64,000 bases of DNA from an uncultured Erythrobacter sp. (GTDB lineage: Bacteria; Pseudomonadota; Alphaproteobacteria; Sphingomonadales; Sphingomonadaceae), in assembly GCA_947500645.1 (NCBI GenBank), contig CANMSD010000003.1, positions 370,501 to 434,500 on the forward strand, in the 5' to 3' direction. The notes beneath the pieces were generated by a model, which was given only the letters and a program-made list of their open reading frames with translations, had not been told where the DNA came from and did no database searches. The translations under genes and the position numbers were made by a program. Position 1 is the first letter of the stretch, and every line of letters starts with the position of its first letter. Positions 9,238-17,833 of this stretch are shown in pieces.

Positions 9238-9543
9238 ATGTCAGTCGCTGAACTCAACGAGAAAGAAGTCGCAACCCTGCTGGCGGACCATCCCGAGTGG
9301 AGTTCTGCGCGCGATGGCAAGGCGGTTGAGCGCAAATTCCAGTTTGGCGATTTCTCGGAGGCATGGGGCTTTATGAACCGTGTCGCGCTGCTAGCGGAGA
9401 GCCATGATCATCATCCTGAGTGGTTCAACGTCTACAACCGGGTCGAGATCACGCTGACCACGCACGACGCCGCGCCGGAAAGCGGCGGCGCGCTGTCCGA
9501 ACGTGATGCGAAAATGGTGGCGAGTATTGATGGGCTGGTTTGA
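9238..9543 (+). CDS. phhB: Pterin-4a-carbinolamine dehydratase
   Basis: The 101-residue enzyme dehydrates 4a-hydroxytetrahydropterin and so recycles the pterin cofactor. The family motif [E/D]-x(3)-H-H-P-x-[FYW] is present as ESHDHHPEW (His58, His59), and the later THDA matches the second active-site stretch. Length is normal. It is divergent from ccmA, and GAGGAG precedes the start. No phenylalanine hydroxylase is nearby, so a role with another pterin enzyme, or a molybdopterin-side function, is also possible. Confidence 0.93.
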   Translation: MSVAELNEKEVATLLADHPEWSSARDGKAVERKFQFGDFSEAWGFMNRVALLAESHDHHPEWFNVYNRVEITLTTHDAAPESGGALSERDAKMVASIDGLV

Positions 9544-9583
9544 GTGGAGCGTGCGGGCTGGCCAGGTTTGAAGCCAGAGAAAC

Positions 9584-10399
9584 CTAACGCCCCAGCAGTC
9601 CGGACGCCGCGCGTTGTTGCTTGCGGATTTTGCCCGGCATCCAGCGTTTGGCGAAATTGAGCTGCTTCGCCGTCTTACCCACGAGGTAGTGCAATTCGTC
9701 TCCATGCACCGCGTGCCAGATGGTTGCCGCGACTTCCTCGACCGGCGTGATTTCGAGGCCTGCTGCCTTCACCCGGTCACGTACTGGCTCGTTCGAGTGA
9801 CGATTGCCAGTGCCATCGAGCAAAGGCGTTTCGATGAAGCTTGGGCAGATCGAACAGCTTTTGATCTGGTCCGGTGCCCATTCGGCGTCCAGGCTTTCGG
9901 CAATGCCGCGCACGGCAAACTTTGTCGCGCTGTAAACGCTCATGCCGGTCCCACCTGCGATCCCGGCGGCGCTTGCGATATTGACGAGGACGGAATCCGG
10001 TGCAGCTGCCTTCAGGTAGGGGTAGGCTGCCTGCGCGCCGTAGAGCACGCCCTTGATATTGATATCAAGACAGCGATCAATCTCATCGACATCCAGTTCG
10101 TTTAGCGGCCCCCCTGTGCCGATCCCTGCATTGTTGACGACGCAATCGATCTTCCCTCCGGCAGCTTTGGCGAAGGCCTCAAGCGCTTCGTCCCATGCCG
10201 CGCGGTCGCGCACATCGAGTGTGTGCGTCGAGCAACGTCCTTCGGGCAGCAGGCCTTTGGTCTCTTCCATGCCGGGGCTATTCACGTCCGCCACGCCGAC
10301 GAACCAGCCGCGTTCGGCAAAGAAAATCGCTGTTGCGCGGCCGATGCCCGATGCCCCGCCCGTGATGAAAATGGACCTGTGTCCTGTTGCCTCGCCCAT
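9584..10399 (-). CDS. Short-chain dehydrogenase/reductase
   Basis: The 271-residue classical SDR has the cofactor loop TGGASGIGRA at residues 13-22, NNAG at 89-92, and the active-site Tyr156 and Lys160 in YSATK, with the Ser nearby in NIASAAG. An acidic residue after the second strand (VADVN) favours NAD(H) over NADP(H). The C-terminal 35 residues are basic. The substrate is unknown. It is read in the same direction as the S9 peptidase gene but is separated from it by a terminator hairpin. Confidence 0.88.
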   Translation of the reverse strand: MGEATGHRSIFITGGASGIGRATAIFFAERGWFVGVADVNSPGMEETKGLLPEGRCSTHTLDVRDRAAWDEALEAFAKAAGGKIDCVVNNAGIGTGGPLNELDVDEIDRCLDINIKGVLYGAQAAYPYLKAAAPDSVLVNIASAAGIAGGTGMSVYSATKFAVRGIAESLDAEWAPDQIKSCSICPSFIETPLLDGTGNRHSNEPVRDRVKAAGLEITPVEEVAATIWHAVHGDELHYLVGKTAKQLNFAKRWMPGKIRKQQRAASGLLGR

Positions 10400-10418
10400 G
10401 TGATCCCTCTCTCAAATA

Positions 10419-10450
10419 CAAAATCGCCCGAGGTGGTAGCCCCGGGCGAT
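10419..10450 (-). terminator. Rho-independent terminator after the S9 peptidase gene
   Basis: On the minus strand ATCGCCCG (10450-10443) pairs with CGGGCGAT (10430-10423), and TTTT follows at 10422-10419. It lies between the S9 peptidase stop (10499) and the SDR start (10399). A second small repeat, CTGACA/TGTCAG, sits at 10465-10480. Confidence 0.75.
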
Positions 10451-10498
10451 CTATTTGTCAGCTACTGACAGTAATGTCAGTGGATGATGCGCGTGATA

Positions 10499-12571
10499 TC
10501 ATTCACCGATGGCTTCCTGAAGGCCCTCGACATGCTCAGCACCCTCCGGAACCTGTGCGGTTGAACTCCTGATCGTGTCGCCAATCGGCTCCGCGCGTCC
10601 ACCAAGACAGGTGGAAAGGAACGCTTCTGTCGCGGCAGTGTAGGCGATGTTGTTGACTGGCTTGGCAAAGCCGTGGCCCTCATCGGGGAACAACACATAG
10701 GTGACCGGCACGCCGCTTTCCTTCATCGCGCCGACGATCTGGTCGCTCTCCGATTGCTTGACGCGCGGATCGTTCGCTCCCTGCAAGATCAGCAGCGGCT
10801 TGGTGATTTGGTCAGCCTTGTAGAGAGGGCTCGCGGCCTTGAGCAGCGCGAGGCCTTCCTCGGTGTTTGGATCGCCCATGCGCTCGTGGAATATCTTCAC
10901 CAAGGGTGCCCAGTAAGGCGGAATAGTCGCGAGCAGAGTTTCCAGGTTCGACGGGCCGACAATATCGACGCCGCAAGCGAACTTTTCGGGCGTGAAGGTC
11001 AGACCGGCCAGCGTCGCATAGCCGCCATAGGAACCGCCCATGATCGCGACCTGGTCTTCGGTCGTGATGCCTTCTGCAATCGCCCAATCGGTCGCATCGA
11101 TTAGGTCGTCATGCATCTTCAGGCCCCATTGCTTGTTACCGGCATTGAGGAAGTCTTTGCCGAAGCCGGTCGAGCCGCGGAAGTTCACCTGCAGCACGGC
11201 ATAGCCGCGGTTGGCGAGCCATTGGACGCCGCTCGAGAAGCCATAGTCGTCGCGCGCCCACGGTCCGCCATGAACAAGAAGGACCATCGGCACGGCCGAC
11301 TCCGGACGACCGCTCGCGTCTTCGTCGCTGCCCGGCGGAAGCGTGAGATACGATGGCAATGTGAGGCCATCGCGGCTGGTAATCTCTACCGGGTGCATCG
11401 GCTGAAGCGGCGCGCCTTCCAGCTCTGGACGGGTGACGTAGAACGGCGTCAGCGTTTGCTCTGTTCGGTCGTAGATATAGCTGCCGCTCGGCACGGTTAG
11501 CGGGTCATTCCAGACGATCCAGGTGCTGTCGTCATCGGTACGGCTGGAAACGCCGAACTCGCCTTCCAGCCGTTCGCCAAGCCAGTCGAGCGAAGCCTTG
11601 ATGTCTGGATCAATCGCGGTCCATTCATTCTTCAGATAGTTCACCGAGTAGGCCTCGACCACACCGGTTTTCGGATCGCGGATCGTGCCGCCAATATCGG
11701 CCTTGTCATCTTGAGCGATCAGCGTCTTGTTGCCGGTCGCAGTGTCCTGCGCGAACAAGGCGGCGGTGTTGCGGCCCCGGCTGTCTAGCCAATAGAGCGT
11801 CGATCCATCAGTGGTGTAGCCCGCTGGAGAGGTTGTGAGCGAATCTTCCATCGCCGTCGTCTCGAACGGGGCTTCCTCGACCGTGTTTTCGTTCACGCGG
11901 AAGTAGTCTGTGCCGCCCGCTTCGTTCTGGCGCATCGCCATGCGTAGCGTCAGCGTATCATCCGCCATGAAACCGGCATAGCTGTTGTTCTCATAAACCA
12001 GCTCAAGTTCGCCGGAGTTAAGATCGAGCAGATAGGCGTCATGGAATTGCGGATCGCGATTGTTGAGTCCGATCAGGACCTTGTCGCGGATCGTCTCAGA
12101 TCCACCAATGATATCGACCCGGGTGTTTTCAAACGGGGTGAGGGTGGTTTCCTCGCCTGTCTCTACGTTGATGCTGTAGAGCAGGAAATTCTCATCGCCG
12201 CCCTTATCCTGAATGTAGAGCAGGCTCTTGGAATCGGGCGACCAGAAATGCTGGCGGATCGGGCGATCGGTGGCGCTCGTCATCGCCTTGCCAGCGTCAG
12301 GGTTATCGCGCGGAGCCATCCAGATGTTGAGCACGCCATCTTTTGGTGCAAGCCAGCTGAGATATTTGCCATCGGGGCTGATGCGGCCTTGCGCGCGGGT
12401 CGGGTTTCCAAACAGCGCCTCGCGCGGGATCAGCGGAAAGGCTTCAGCGGTCTTGGTCATCGTGGCTCCATTGCTGGCATGATGGTCTGCCGAAAGAACT
12501 CCCGGCAGAGCGAGCGCGCCTGCGGCCATAGCGGTGGCCATCAGACGAACGGTTATTGAGGAACGGGACAT
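10499..12571 (-). CDS. Exported S9 family prolyl oligopeptidase-like peptidase
   Basis: The 690-residue protein begins with a signal peptide (cleavage likely near LSADHH, residues 28-33) and is probably periplasmic. Residues 35-400 form a WD40-like beta-propeller. The alpha/beta-hydrolase domain follows with the nucleophile Ser514 in GGSYGGYA, the acid in GANDPRV and the His in DEGHGF. It should cut short peptides. AGAGGAGA precedes the ATG. Upstream a TATTAC stretch lies in a small GTATT/AATAC dyad (about 12600-12617) that may be part of the promoter. Confidence 0.93.
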   Translation of the reverse strand: MSRSSITVRLMATAMAAGALALPGVLSADHHASNGATMTKTAEAFPLIPREALFGNPTRAQGRISPDGKYLSWLAPKDGVLNIWMAPRDNPDAGKAMTSATDRPIRQHFWSPDSKSLLYIQDKGGDENFLLYSINVETGEETTLTPFENTRVDIIGGSETIRDKVLIGLNNRDPQFHDAYLLDLNSGELELVYENNSYAGFMADDTLTLRMAMRQNEAGGTDYFRVNENTVEEAPFETTAMEDSLTTSPAGYTTDGSTLYWLDSRGRNTAALFAQDTATGNKTLIAQDDKADIGGTIRDPKTGVVEAYSVNYLKNEWTAIDPDIKASLDWLGERLEGEFGVSSRTDDDSTWIVWNDPLTVPSGSYIYDRTEQTLTPFYVTRPELEGAPLQPMHPVEITSRDGLTLPSYLTLPPGSDEDASGRPESAVPMVLLVHGGPWARDDYGFSSGVQWLANRGYAVLQVNFRGSTGFGKDFLNAGNKQWGLKMHDDLIDATDWAIAEGITTEDQVAIMGGSYGGYATLAGLTFTPEKFACGVDIVGPSNLETLLATIPPYWAPLVKIFHERMGDPNTEEGLALLKAASPLYKADQITKPLLILQGANDPRVKQSESDQIVGAMKESGVPVTYVLFPDEGHGFAKPVNNIAYTAATEAFLSTCLGGRAEPIGDTIRSSTAQVPEGAEHVEGLQEAIGE

Positions 12572-12657
12572 GGGGGCTCTCCTCTTGATTTCAAATTGGT
12601 GTATTGCAATGGTAATACAGGTTTGAGATTTGAGTGCAAGCGCTAGGCGGTAGGGTG

Positions 12658-13275
12658 CTAGAGCGCCGGATTGGCGTAGAAATGCCAGGTGAAGATTGCC
12701 ATCGAACCTCGATGCGGACGCCAGCGTTCACCTATGGTGCGCAGTTCCTTTTCATCAGGGCGTTCGCCGAGTTCGAGGAGGCGTTTCACGCCCTCTTGCA
12801 CCGCGAGATCTCCGGCGGGCCACATATCGCCGCGTCCTTCGGCAAACAGCAGGTATATCTCCGCCGACCAGCGGCCGATCCCCTTAATCTTTGTCAGCTC
12901 CGCAATGGCTTCTTCGTCGTCGGTGGGGAGATCGTCAAAATTGACCTCGCCCGCGCTCACGAGCTCACAAAGGCTGCGCGCATAGCCCTGTTTCTGGCGA
13001 GACAATCCGCAGGCGCGCAGAGTGTCGAAATCTCGTTCGAGCAAGCAGGTGGGTGTAAAATCCTCACCGAGCTCCGCCTCCAGCTTGTTCCACATAGAGC
13101 TTGCCGCCGCGACGGATACCTGTTGGCCGACGATCGTGCGCAGCAAAGTCTTGTAGCCGCGTGTCCGAAGGCGCGGTTCGGGATAGCCGATCCGCGCGAC
13201 TTCCGCTGCGAGCGCGTCATCCTGCGCCGCCAGAGCGTCGAGCCCTGTCTGAATTGCTTCGGCACTCAGCCCCAT
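12658..13275 (-). CDS. DNA-3-methyladenine glycosylase II family protein
   Basis: The 205-residue HhH-GPD base excision glycosylase removes alkylated purines. The helix-hairpin-helix is IKGIGRWSAE (about residues 130-139) and the catalytic aspartate is Asp156 in WPAGDLAV. It lacks the N-terminal AlkA domain of E. coli (282 residues) and so resembles the short Mag/AlkA-like forms. It has no iron-sulfur Cys cluster. It is divergent from the ferredoxin gene. Confidence 0.9.
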   Translation of the reverse strand: MGLSAEAIQTGLDALAAQDDALAAEVARIGYPEPRLRTRGYKTLLRTIVGQQVSVAAASSMWNKLEAELGEDFTPTCLLERDFDTLRACGLSRQKQGYARSLCELVSAGEVNFDDLPTDDEEAIAELTKIKGIGRWSAEIYLLFAEGRGDMWPAGDLAVQEGVKRLLELGERPDEKELRTIGERWRPHRGSMAIFTWHFYANPAL

Positions 13276-13393
13276 GTGTCACTCTCTCATCGGTATTGCG
13301 GATAGCTTGTCAAAGCGGAATTCTCCGCCTAGCAGCGCGGCTTCATATTCGATAGGGCTTCGCTGCGACGGGGCGTAACAAGGATACCGATAG

Positions 13394-13711
13394 ATGCCAA
13401 AATTGATCGTCACCAATCGTGAAGGCGAAACGAGTGAGATCGACGTTGAGAATGGCCTGACCGTCATGGAAGCCATTCGCGACAATGGGTTTGATGAGCT
13501 GCTGGCGCTGTGCGGCGGCTGTTGTTCGTGCGCGACCTGCCATGTGCATGTCGATCCGGAATTTGCCGACAAGCTGCCTGAAATGAGCGAAGACGAGGAC
13601 GATTTGCTCGAATCCTCAGAACATCGCGCAGAAAATTCACGCCTGTCCTGCCAGGTTTCGCTGACCGGCGATCTCGACGGCTTAAAGGTAACTATCGCAC
13701 CTGAAGATTGA
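13394..13711 (+). CDS. [2Fe-2S] ferredoxin, adrenodoxin type
   Basis: The 105-residue electron carrier has cluster ligands Cys40, Cys46 and Cys49 (C-x5-C-x2-C) and Cys86 in RLSCQVSL. Two additional cysteines (43, 44) lie inside the loop. The acidic stretch [14 protein letters not shown] matches the partner-binding helix of vertebrate-like and Isc-type ferredoxins. No isc or P450 gene is adjacent, so the partner is not known. It stands 41 bases before cysK. Confidence 0.92.
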   Translation: MPKLIVTNREGETSEIDVENGLTVMEAIRDNGFDELLALCGGCCSCATCHVHVDPEFADKLPEMSEDEDDLLESSEHRAENSRLSCQVSLTGDLDGLKVTIAPED

Positions 13712-13752
13712 TGTTGGTTGCGAGTGTGCCCACAAGGTCCTAGCTCGCAGTT

Positions 13753-14766
13753 ATGAATATCACTCAACCCATGGGCGATACGCTCGCTCTTATTGGTAAC
13801 ACTCCGCTGGTTCGCCTCGCCGGTCCGAGCGAAGCGGCAGGCTGCGACATTTGGGGCAAATGCGAATTTGCCAATCCCGGATCATCGGTGAAGGATCGCG
13901 CAGCGCTCTACATGATCCGCGATGCCGAAGAGCGCGGCGAGCTGAAACCGGGCGGAACGGTAATCGAAGGCACTGCGGGCAACACTGGGATCGGGATTGC
14001 GCTGGTGGCCAACGCGCTTGGCTACAAGACCGTGATCGTCATGCCGGACAATCAGTCCAAAGAGAAGATGGACACTCTGCGCGCATTGGGTGCCGAGCTG
14101 GTTCTGGTGCCTCCAACCAAATACGCCGATCCCGCGCACTTCCAGCACACTTCTCGTCGGATGGCGGAAGAGACCGAGGGCGCGATCTGGGCCGGGCAGT
14201 TCGATAATGTCGCCAATCGCAAGGCGCATATCGAAGGCACTGCGAAAGAGCTGTGGGAGCAGATGGGCGGCAAGATCGATGGCTTTACGTGCGCGGCGGG
14301 GACCGGTGGCACAATTGCCGGTGTTGGCATGGGGCTGAAGGAAAAGGACGAAAACGTCCGCATTGCGCTCACCGATCCGCATGGCGCCGCGCTCTACAAT
14401 TACTACGCGAACGGCGAGCTGAAGGGCGAAGGCTCCTCGGTTGCCGAAGGCATCGGCCAAGGGCGTATCACCGCCAATTTGGAAGGCGCGCCAATCGACA
14501 CCCAATTCCGCATTTCTGACGAGGAGGGCCTCGTGTGGGTGGCGAAATTGCTGCGCGAAGAGGGCCTGTGCCTGGGCCTCTCGTCCGGCATCAATGTCGC
14601 CGGTGCGATCGAGCTGGGCAAGCAATTGGTCGCTGAAGACCGAGAGACGCCGCAAGTCGCTACTATCCTGTGCGATACGGGCTTTCGCTATCTTTCGACA
14701 CTCTACAATCCGGAGTGGCTCAAAGCCAAAGACCTGCCAGTGTTCGACTGGCTCGAAAGAGCGTGA
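13753..14766 (+). CDS. cysK: Cysteine synthase A
   Basis: The 337-residue PLP enzyme makes cysteine from O-acetylserine and sulfide. The PLP lysine is Lys47 in NPGSSVKDRAA; the substrate loop is EGTAGNTGIG and the phosphate-binding loop is AGTGGTIAG. It is about 20 residues longer than E. coli CysK, as in alphaproteobacterial forms. It supplies the last step for the sulfide made by the cluster at 47.8-51.8 kb. Twelve bases separate it from the next gene. Confidence 0.94.
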   Translation: MNITQPMGDTLALIGNTPLVRLAGPSEAAGCDIWGKCEFANPGSSVKDRAALYMIRDAEERGELKPGGTVIEGTAGNTGIGIALVANALGYKTVIVMPDNQSKEKMDTLRALGAELVLVPPTKYADPAHFQHTSRRMAEETEGAIWAGQFDNVANRKAHIEGTAKELWEQMGGKIDGFTCAAGTGGTIAGVGMGLKEKDENVRIALTDPHGAALYNYYANGELKGEGSSVAEGIGQGRITANLEGAPIDTQFRISDEEGLVWVAKLLREEGLCLGLSSGINVAGAIELGKQLVAEDRETPQVATILCDTGFRYLSTLYNPEWLKAKDLPVFDWLERA

Positions 14767-14778
14767 TAGGTAACCTCA

Positions 14779-15219
14779 ATGGCAAGTCGTAAGCTATTCG
14801 GAACAGGTGAAGGCAGGATTGCCGCTGCTGGAACTGTCGATGCCGGCGGAGAAGTTGCGGGTGCGCCACTTGGGGGAACCCGCGCGGAGGCGATCCAGCG
14901 CTTGCAAGTCGGCGTATCCGGGATAGCGGCGATGGTGCTGCTCGTCGGCCTCGCCAGCATTATTCAGGGGCGTGCGCAGATCGTGGAAGACAGCGCCGTG
15001 CCAGAGGCAGCGCCGACCACCGAACCGACCGAAGCGCCGCCGCAGCGCGATCCTCTGGCCGATGCGGGCGTCGTTCCCGATTTGCCAGCCGAACCAGACC
15101 CGGTCGCGACGCAGGAAGCTGCGATTGTACCCGAGCAAGGCGCTGGCACTGCGGGTGAGCCTTTGCCGGGCGATGTGCTGCGCGATGATCGGCCGACCAA
15201 TGAGCCAAAGACGCCGTAA
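14779..15219 (+). CDS. Single-pass membrane protein with acidic Pro-rich tail
   Basis: This 146-residue protein is not recognised. A basic, Gly-rich N-terminal segment of about 43 residues is followed by one membrane helix (about 44-62, GIAAMVLLVGLASII) and an 80-residue acidic, Pro/Ala/Glu-rich tail, probably periplasmic and disordered. The tail overlaps the next gene's start by 20 bases, which implies coupled translation with the lipoprotein at 15200. The pair may work together in the envelope; that is inference. Confidence 0.65.
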   Translation: MASRKLFGTGEGRIAAAGTVDAGGEVAGAPLGGTRAEAIQRLQVGVSGIAAMVLLVGLASIIQGRAQIVEDSAVPEAAPTTEPTEAPPQRDPLADAGVVPDLPAEPDPVATQEAAIVPEQGAGTAGEPLPGDVLRDDRPTNEPKTP

Positions 15220-15988
15220 GCTTCTTGCAGGCCTGATTCCGTTCGCCGCGTTCGCTGGCGTTGCGGCTTGCGGCGAAAATGGCGGTGACGGAGCTCTCGC
15301 CATTCCTCCCGCTGAAGAGCGCACGCAACTGGGTCTGATGACCAGCCTGCCGCTCTATTGGCCGCTTGGCGCCGATATGGCCACGCTGGTTGATGGCGAG
15401 AGCGAGCCACCGTGGCAGCGCGGCCTGCTGGAGGCGCGATACGATCTGCAACTTCTCGATACGCTTTCCGCGCCGGAGGGGACGGATGATCCGCTCGGTG
15501 AGTTGAGCCAACTCGCCGTCATCCAACCGCGAGGATTGAGCCCGCAAGACAATGTCGCGCTCGATGACTGGGTGCGCGATGGCGGAAAGCTGTTGATTGC
15601 GCTCGATCCAGCGCTGACCGGCGAATATGATCTGGCGCTTGGCGATCCGCGTCTGCCGACCATGGCAGCGCTCATTCCACCGGTGATTGAACGCTGGGGG
15701 CTGGCTGTCAGCTATGACGACAGGCAGGAGCTTGCGGTGCGCGAGGTCGAGATCGGCGAAGCGGTTTTGCCGACAGTGTTGGCGGGTGTGCTCGCCCTGA
15801 CAGGCGGAGCGGGAAGTGGCTGCGAGATCGTAGCCGAAGGAGCCGCCGCGAAGTGCTCGGTAGATGAGGGTACAGTGACAGTATTGGCCGATGCGGCGCT
15901 GTTCGAACATCGCGAGCTCGCCGGTGAGCAAGGCGAGTCGCTTGCTTCCCTGTTCGAATACGCGTTCGGCGAGCACGACCAGCGATAG
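15200..15988 (+). CDS. Probable lipoprotein, DUF4350/GldG-like
   Basis: The 262-residue protein starts at ATG 15200 inside the end of the preceding gene. Its N-terminus MSQRRRKLLAGLIPFAAFAG is followed by VAAC, so it has an Arg-rich start and a lipobox; a Tat route is possible. The middle section (QLAVIQPRGLSPQDNVALDDWVRDGGKLLIALDP; landmarks IQPRGLS and DGGKLLIALDP) resembles the GldG/DUF4350 domain that accompanies ABC-2 transporters. No transporter gene is adjacent. The longer frame beginning at 14972 would overlap the previous gene completely and was refused. Confidence 0.65.
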   Translation: MSQRRRKLLAGLIPFAAFAGVAACGENGGDGALAIPPAEERTQLGLMTSLPLYWPLGADMATLVDGESEPPWQRGLLEARYDLQLLDTLSAPEGTDDPLGELSQLAVIQPRGLSPQDNVALDDWVRDGGKLLIALDPALTGEYDLALGDPRLPTMAALIPPVIERWGLAVSYDDRQELAVREVEIGEAVLPTVLAGVLALTGGAGSGCEIVAEGAAAKCSVDEGTVTVLADAALFEHRELAGEQGESLASLFEYAFGEHDQR

Positions 15989-16142
15989 GCTGCGCGAATT
16001 TCGCGACCGGGGATTTTACGGGAAACGCCGCAGATCGGCGACTCGATTCTCGCGAATCTGGCGCTTTCGAACGCAAATTCAGGCTTTTGCGCGAGGCTCT
16101 TTGGTTCCCGCGCTAAGTAGTGAGGCGGATAAGGGGTCAAGA

Positions 16143-16175
16143 ATAAGCTGGTAAATCATATATTTACCAGCTTAT
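16143..16175. promoter_or_regulatory. Perfect 14 bp inverted repeat upstream of mraZ
   Basis: ATAAGCTGGTAAAT (16143-16156), a 5-base centre CATAT, then ATTTACCAGCTTAT (16162-16175). Both arms match fully. It directly abuts the first box of the MraZ-type array. With no T run after it, an operator for a dimeric regulator is more likely than a terminator, but a stem that ends the 15200-15988 transcript cannot be excluded. Confidence 0.55.
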
Positions 16176-16218
16176 CCCGCAAAATCCCGTAAAAACCCCT
16201 TCCATCCCGACTAAACCC
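16176..16218 (-). promoter_or_regulatory. Array of five MraZ-type boxes at 10 bp period
   Basis: CCC triplets occur at 16176, 16186, 16196, 16206 and 16216, each exactly 10 bases apart, in an A-rich background. On the minus strand they read TGGGT, CGGGA, GGGGT, CGGGA, CGGGA, each separated by five bases. E. coli MraZ binds TGGGN repeats separated by five bases in its own promoter. The array is 174 bases ahead of the mraZ start, so autoregulation of the cluster is the natural reading. Confidence 0.6.
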
Positions 16219-16391
16219 ACGATATTACCGTCTTCCATCAAACATGCCGGTTTGTGTTGCGCCGCCATTTTCGGTTGGCGCGCTGCTCTCGTTTGCGCGC
16301 GGGCGGTGCCGGGGAAGGCGTGTTTTCAGGCCCCTGATTGGGGCGAGATTTTGGACCCGTTTTGGGGCGGGTTAGTGGGGAGTTGGAGCGC

Positions 16392-16883
16392 GTGTCGTTC
16401 GCAGGATACAGTGGTCAAGCTTATTCGCCCGCCGGCGATAAGGGCCGCTTTGTGCTGCCTCCTCTGTTCCGCAAGGCGGTGAAAGAAAGCTCCGAAGGGC
16501 GCGTGCTGTGTCTCGCCAAGCATGAACGCTGGAATTGCCTCACCGGCTTTGGGCTCTCGCGAAAGAGCGAGCTTGAAGACCAACTTGAACGCGAGGAAGA
16601 TCGCGCCATCCGCCTGGATAAGGATTTCGACCGCGATCTGCGTGCCATGCAGCTGTTCGGCTTTGTCGAACTGCCGTTCGACGATAGCGGTCGCTTCGTT
16701 ATGCCCGATCACCTGCGCAGCCTCGCGCAGGTAGACGACGGCCTCTATTTCCACGGCGGCGGACGTTTCTTCACCATCTGGAATCCGGATCAGCTCGCGC
16801 AAATGGGCGAGCAATGGGAAAGCGCGCAGGCTGCGTGCAACAATCTGGTCGCTGAGGCTGCAGCGAAGGGACGCAAGAAATGA
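16392..16883 (+). CDS. mraZ: Transcriptional regulator MraZ
   Basis: The 163-residue DNA-binding protein is the first gene of the division cluster. Two AbrB-like halves carry the family signatures [12 protein letters not shown] (about residues 15-26) and [13 protein letters not shown] (about 97-109). The GTG at 16392 is chosen because it gives the family N-terminus ([19 protein letters not shown], landmarks only) and follows GGGGAG/GGAG. It overlaps rsmH by four bases. It probably acts on the box array upstream. Confidence 0.93.
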   Translation: MSFAGYSGQAYSPAGDKGRFVLPPLFRKAVKESSEGRVLCLAKHERWNCLTGFGLSRKSELEDQLEREEDRAIRLDKDFDRDLRAMQLFGFVELPFDDSGRFVMPDHLRSLAQVDDGLYFHGGGRFFTIWNPDQLAQMGEQWESAQAACNNLVAEAAAKGRKK

Positions 16884-17833
16884 CGTCCCACGCTGCGCCT
16901 CATATCCCTGTCCTGCTCGAGGAAGTTATCGCCGCGCTCGATCCGCAGCCCGGCGATGTGATCGTTGACGCCACCTTCGGTGCCGGCGGATACACCCGTG
17001 CGCTGCTTGATCGCGGCGCCACCGTCCACGCCTTCGATCGCGATCCTGACGCGATCTCTCAAGGCCGCGGATGGAGCGAAGCGCGTAGTTCCCCTCCGCG
17101 CCTGGTGCTTCATCCGCGGCGCTTTTCCGAAATGGTGAGTGCGATGGCCGAAGCGGGCGTTGCGCAGGTTGACGGCGTGGCGATGGATATCGGTGTATCC
17201 TCAATGCAGCTTGATCAGGCCGGGCGTGGCTTCGCCTTTTCGGCGGACGGACCGCTCGACATGCGGATGAGCCAGGAAGGCGAGAGCGCGGCCGATTTCC
17301 TCAACGCCGCCGATGCCGACACAATCGCTGACGTGCTCTACCAATATGGCGAAGAACGGCAGTCGCGCCGCGTTGCCCGTGCGATTGTCGCGGCGCGCCC
17401 GCTGGAAACGACCGGTGACCTCGCGCGTGTCGTGCGCAAGGCGCTCGGTCACAAGCCGCATGACAAGAAGGACCCGGCGACCCGCAGCTTCCAGGCCGTC
17501 CGCATTCATGTGAATGACGAGCTAGGTGAGCTGCGCGAAGGGCTATCGGCAGCGGAGCAATTGCTGCGCGCTGGCGGAAGACTAGCCGTAGTCAGCTTCC
17601 ACAGCCTCGAAGACCGGATGGTCAAGCGTTTCCTGAAAGAGGCGTCCGGCGCGGGCCGTGCGGTGTCGCGCCATCTGCCCGGCGAAGTCCCCGGTCCGGA
17701 GCCTGTGTTCGAGCGTGTGTCGAAAGCGATCCGCCCATCAGAGGCAGAAATCGAGCGGAATCCGCGCGCTCGCTCATCCATTTTGCGCAGCGCCGTGCGC
17801 ACCACCGCTGAACCAAGGAGGCAGGCGGCATGA
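16880..17833 (+). CDS. rsmH: 16S rRNA (cytosine-1402-N4)-methyltransferase
   Basis: The 317-residue SAM enzyme (formerly MraW) methylates N4 of C1402 in 16S rRNA. SAM-binding motif I is [31 protein letters not shown] and the signature [14 protein letters not shown] are intact. It overlaps mraZ and ftsL by four bases on each side (ATGA), which points to translational coupling. Confidence 0.97.
   Translation: MTSHAAPHIPVLLEEVIAALDPQPGDVIVDATFGAGGYTRALLDRGATVHAFDRDPDAISQGRGWSEARSSPPRLVLHPRRFSEMVSAMAEAGVAQVDGVAMDIGVSSMQLDQAGRGFAFSADGPLDMRMSQEGESAADFLNAADADTIADVLYQYGEERQSRRVARAIVAARPLETTGDLARVVRKALGHKPHDKKDPATRSFQAVRIHVNDELGELREGLSAAEQLLRAGGRLAVVSFHSLEDRMVKRFLKEASGAGRAVSRHLPGEVPGPEPVFERVSKAIRPSEAEIERNPRARSSILRSAVRTTAEPRRQAA

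Larger units (their letters stand above)
15989..16391. other. 403-base region ahead of the division cluster
   Basis: No gene is seen. It holds a perfect 14 bp inverted repeat (16143-16175), five CCC boxes at 10 bp spacing (16176-16218) and, just before mraZ, three TGGGG words (16339, 16363, 16376). The main dcw promoter is expected here, but no -35/-10 pair stood out clearly. Confidence 0.6.

Noticed and set aside
16339..16380. TGGGG words just ahead of mraZ as further MraZ boxes
   Set aside because: They occur at 16339, 16363 and 16376 with gaps of 24 and 13, not the 10 bp period of the array upstream; part of the sequence also serves as ribosome binding site.
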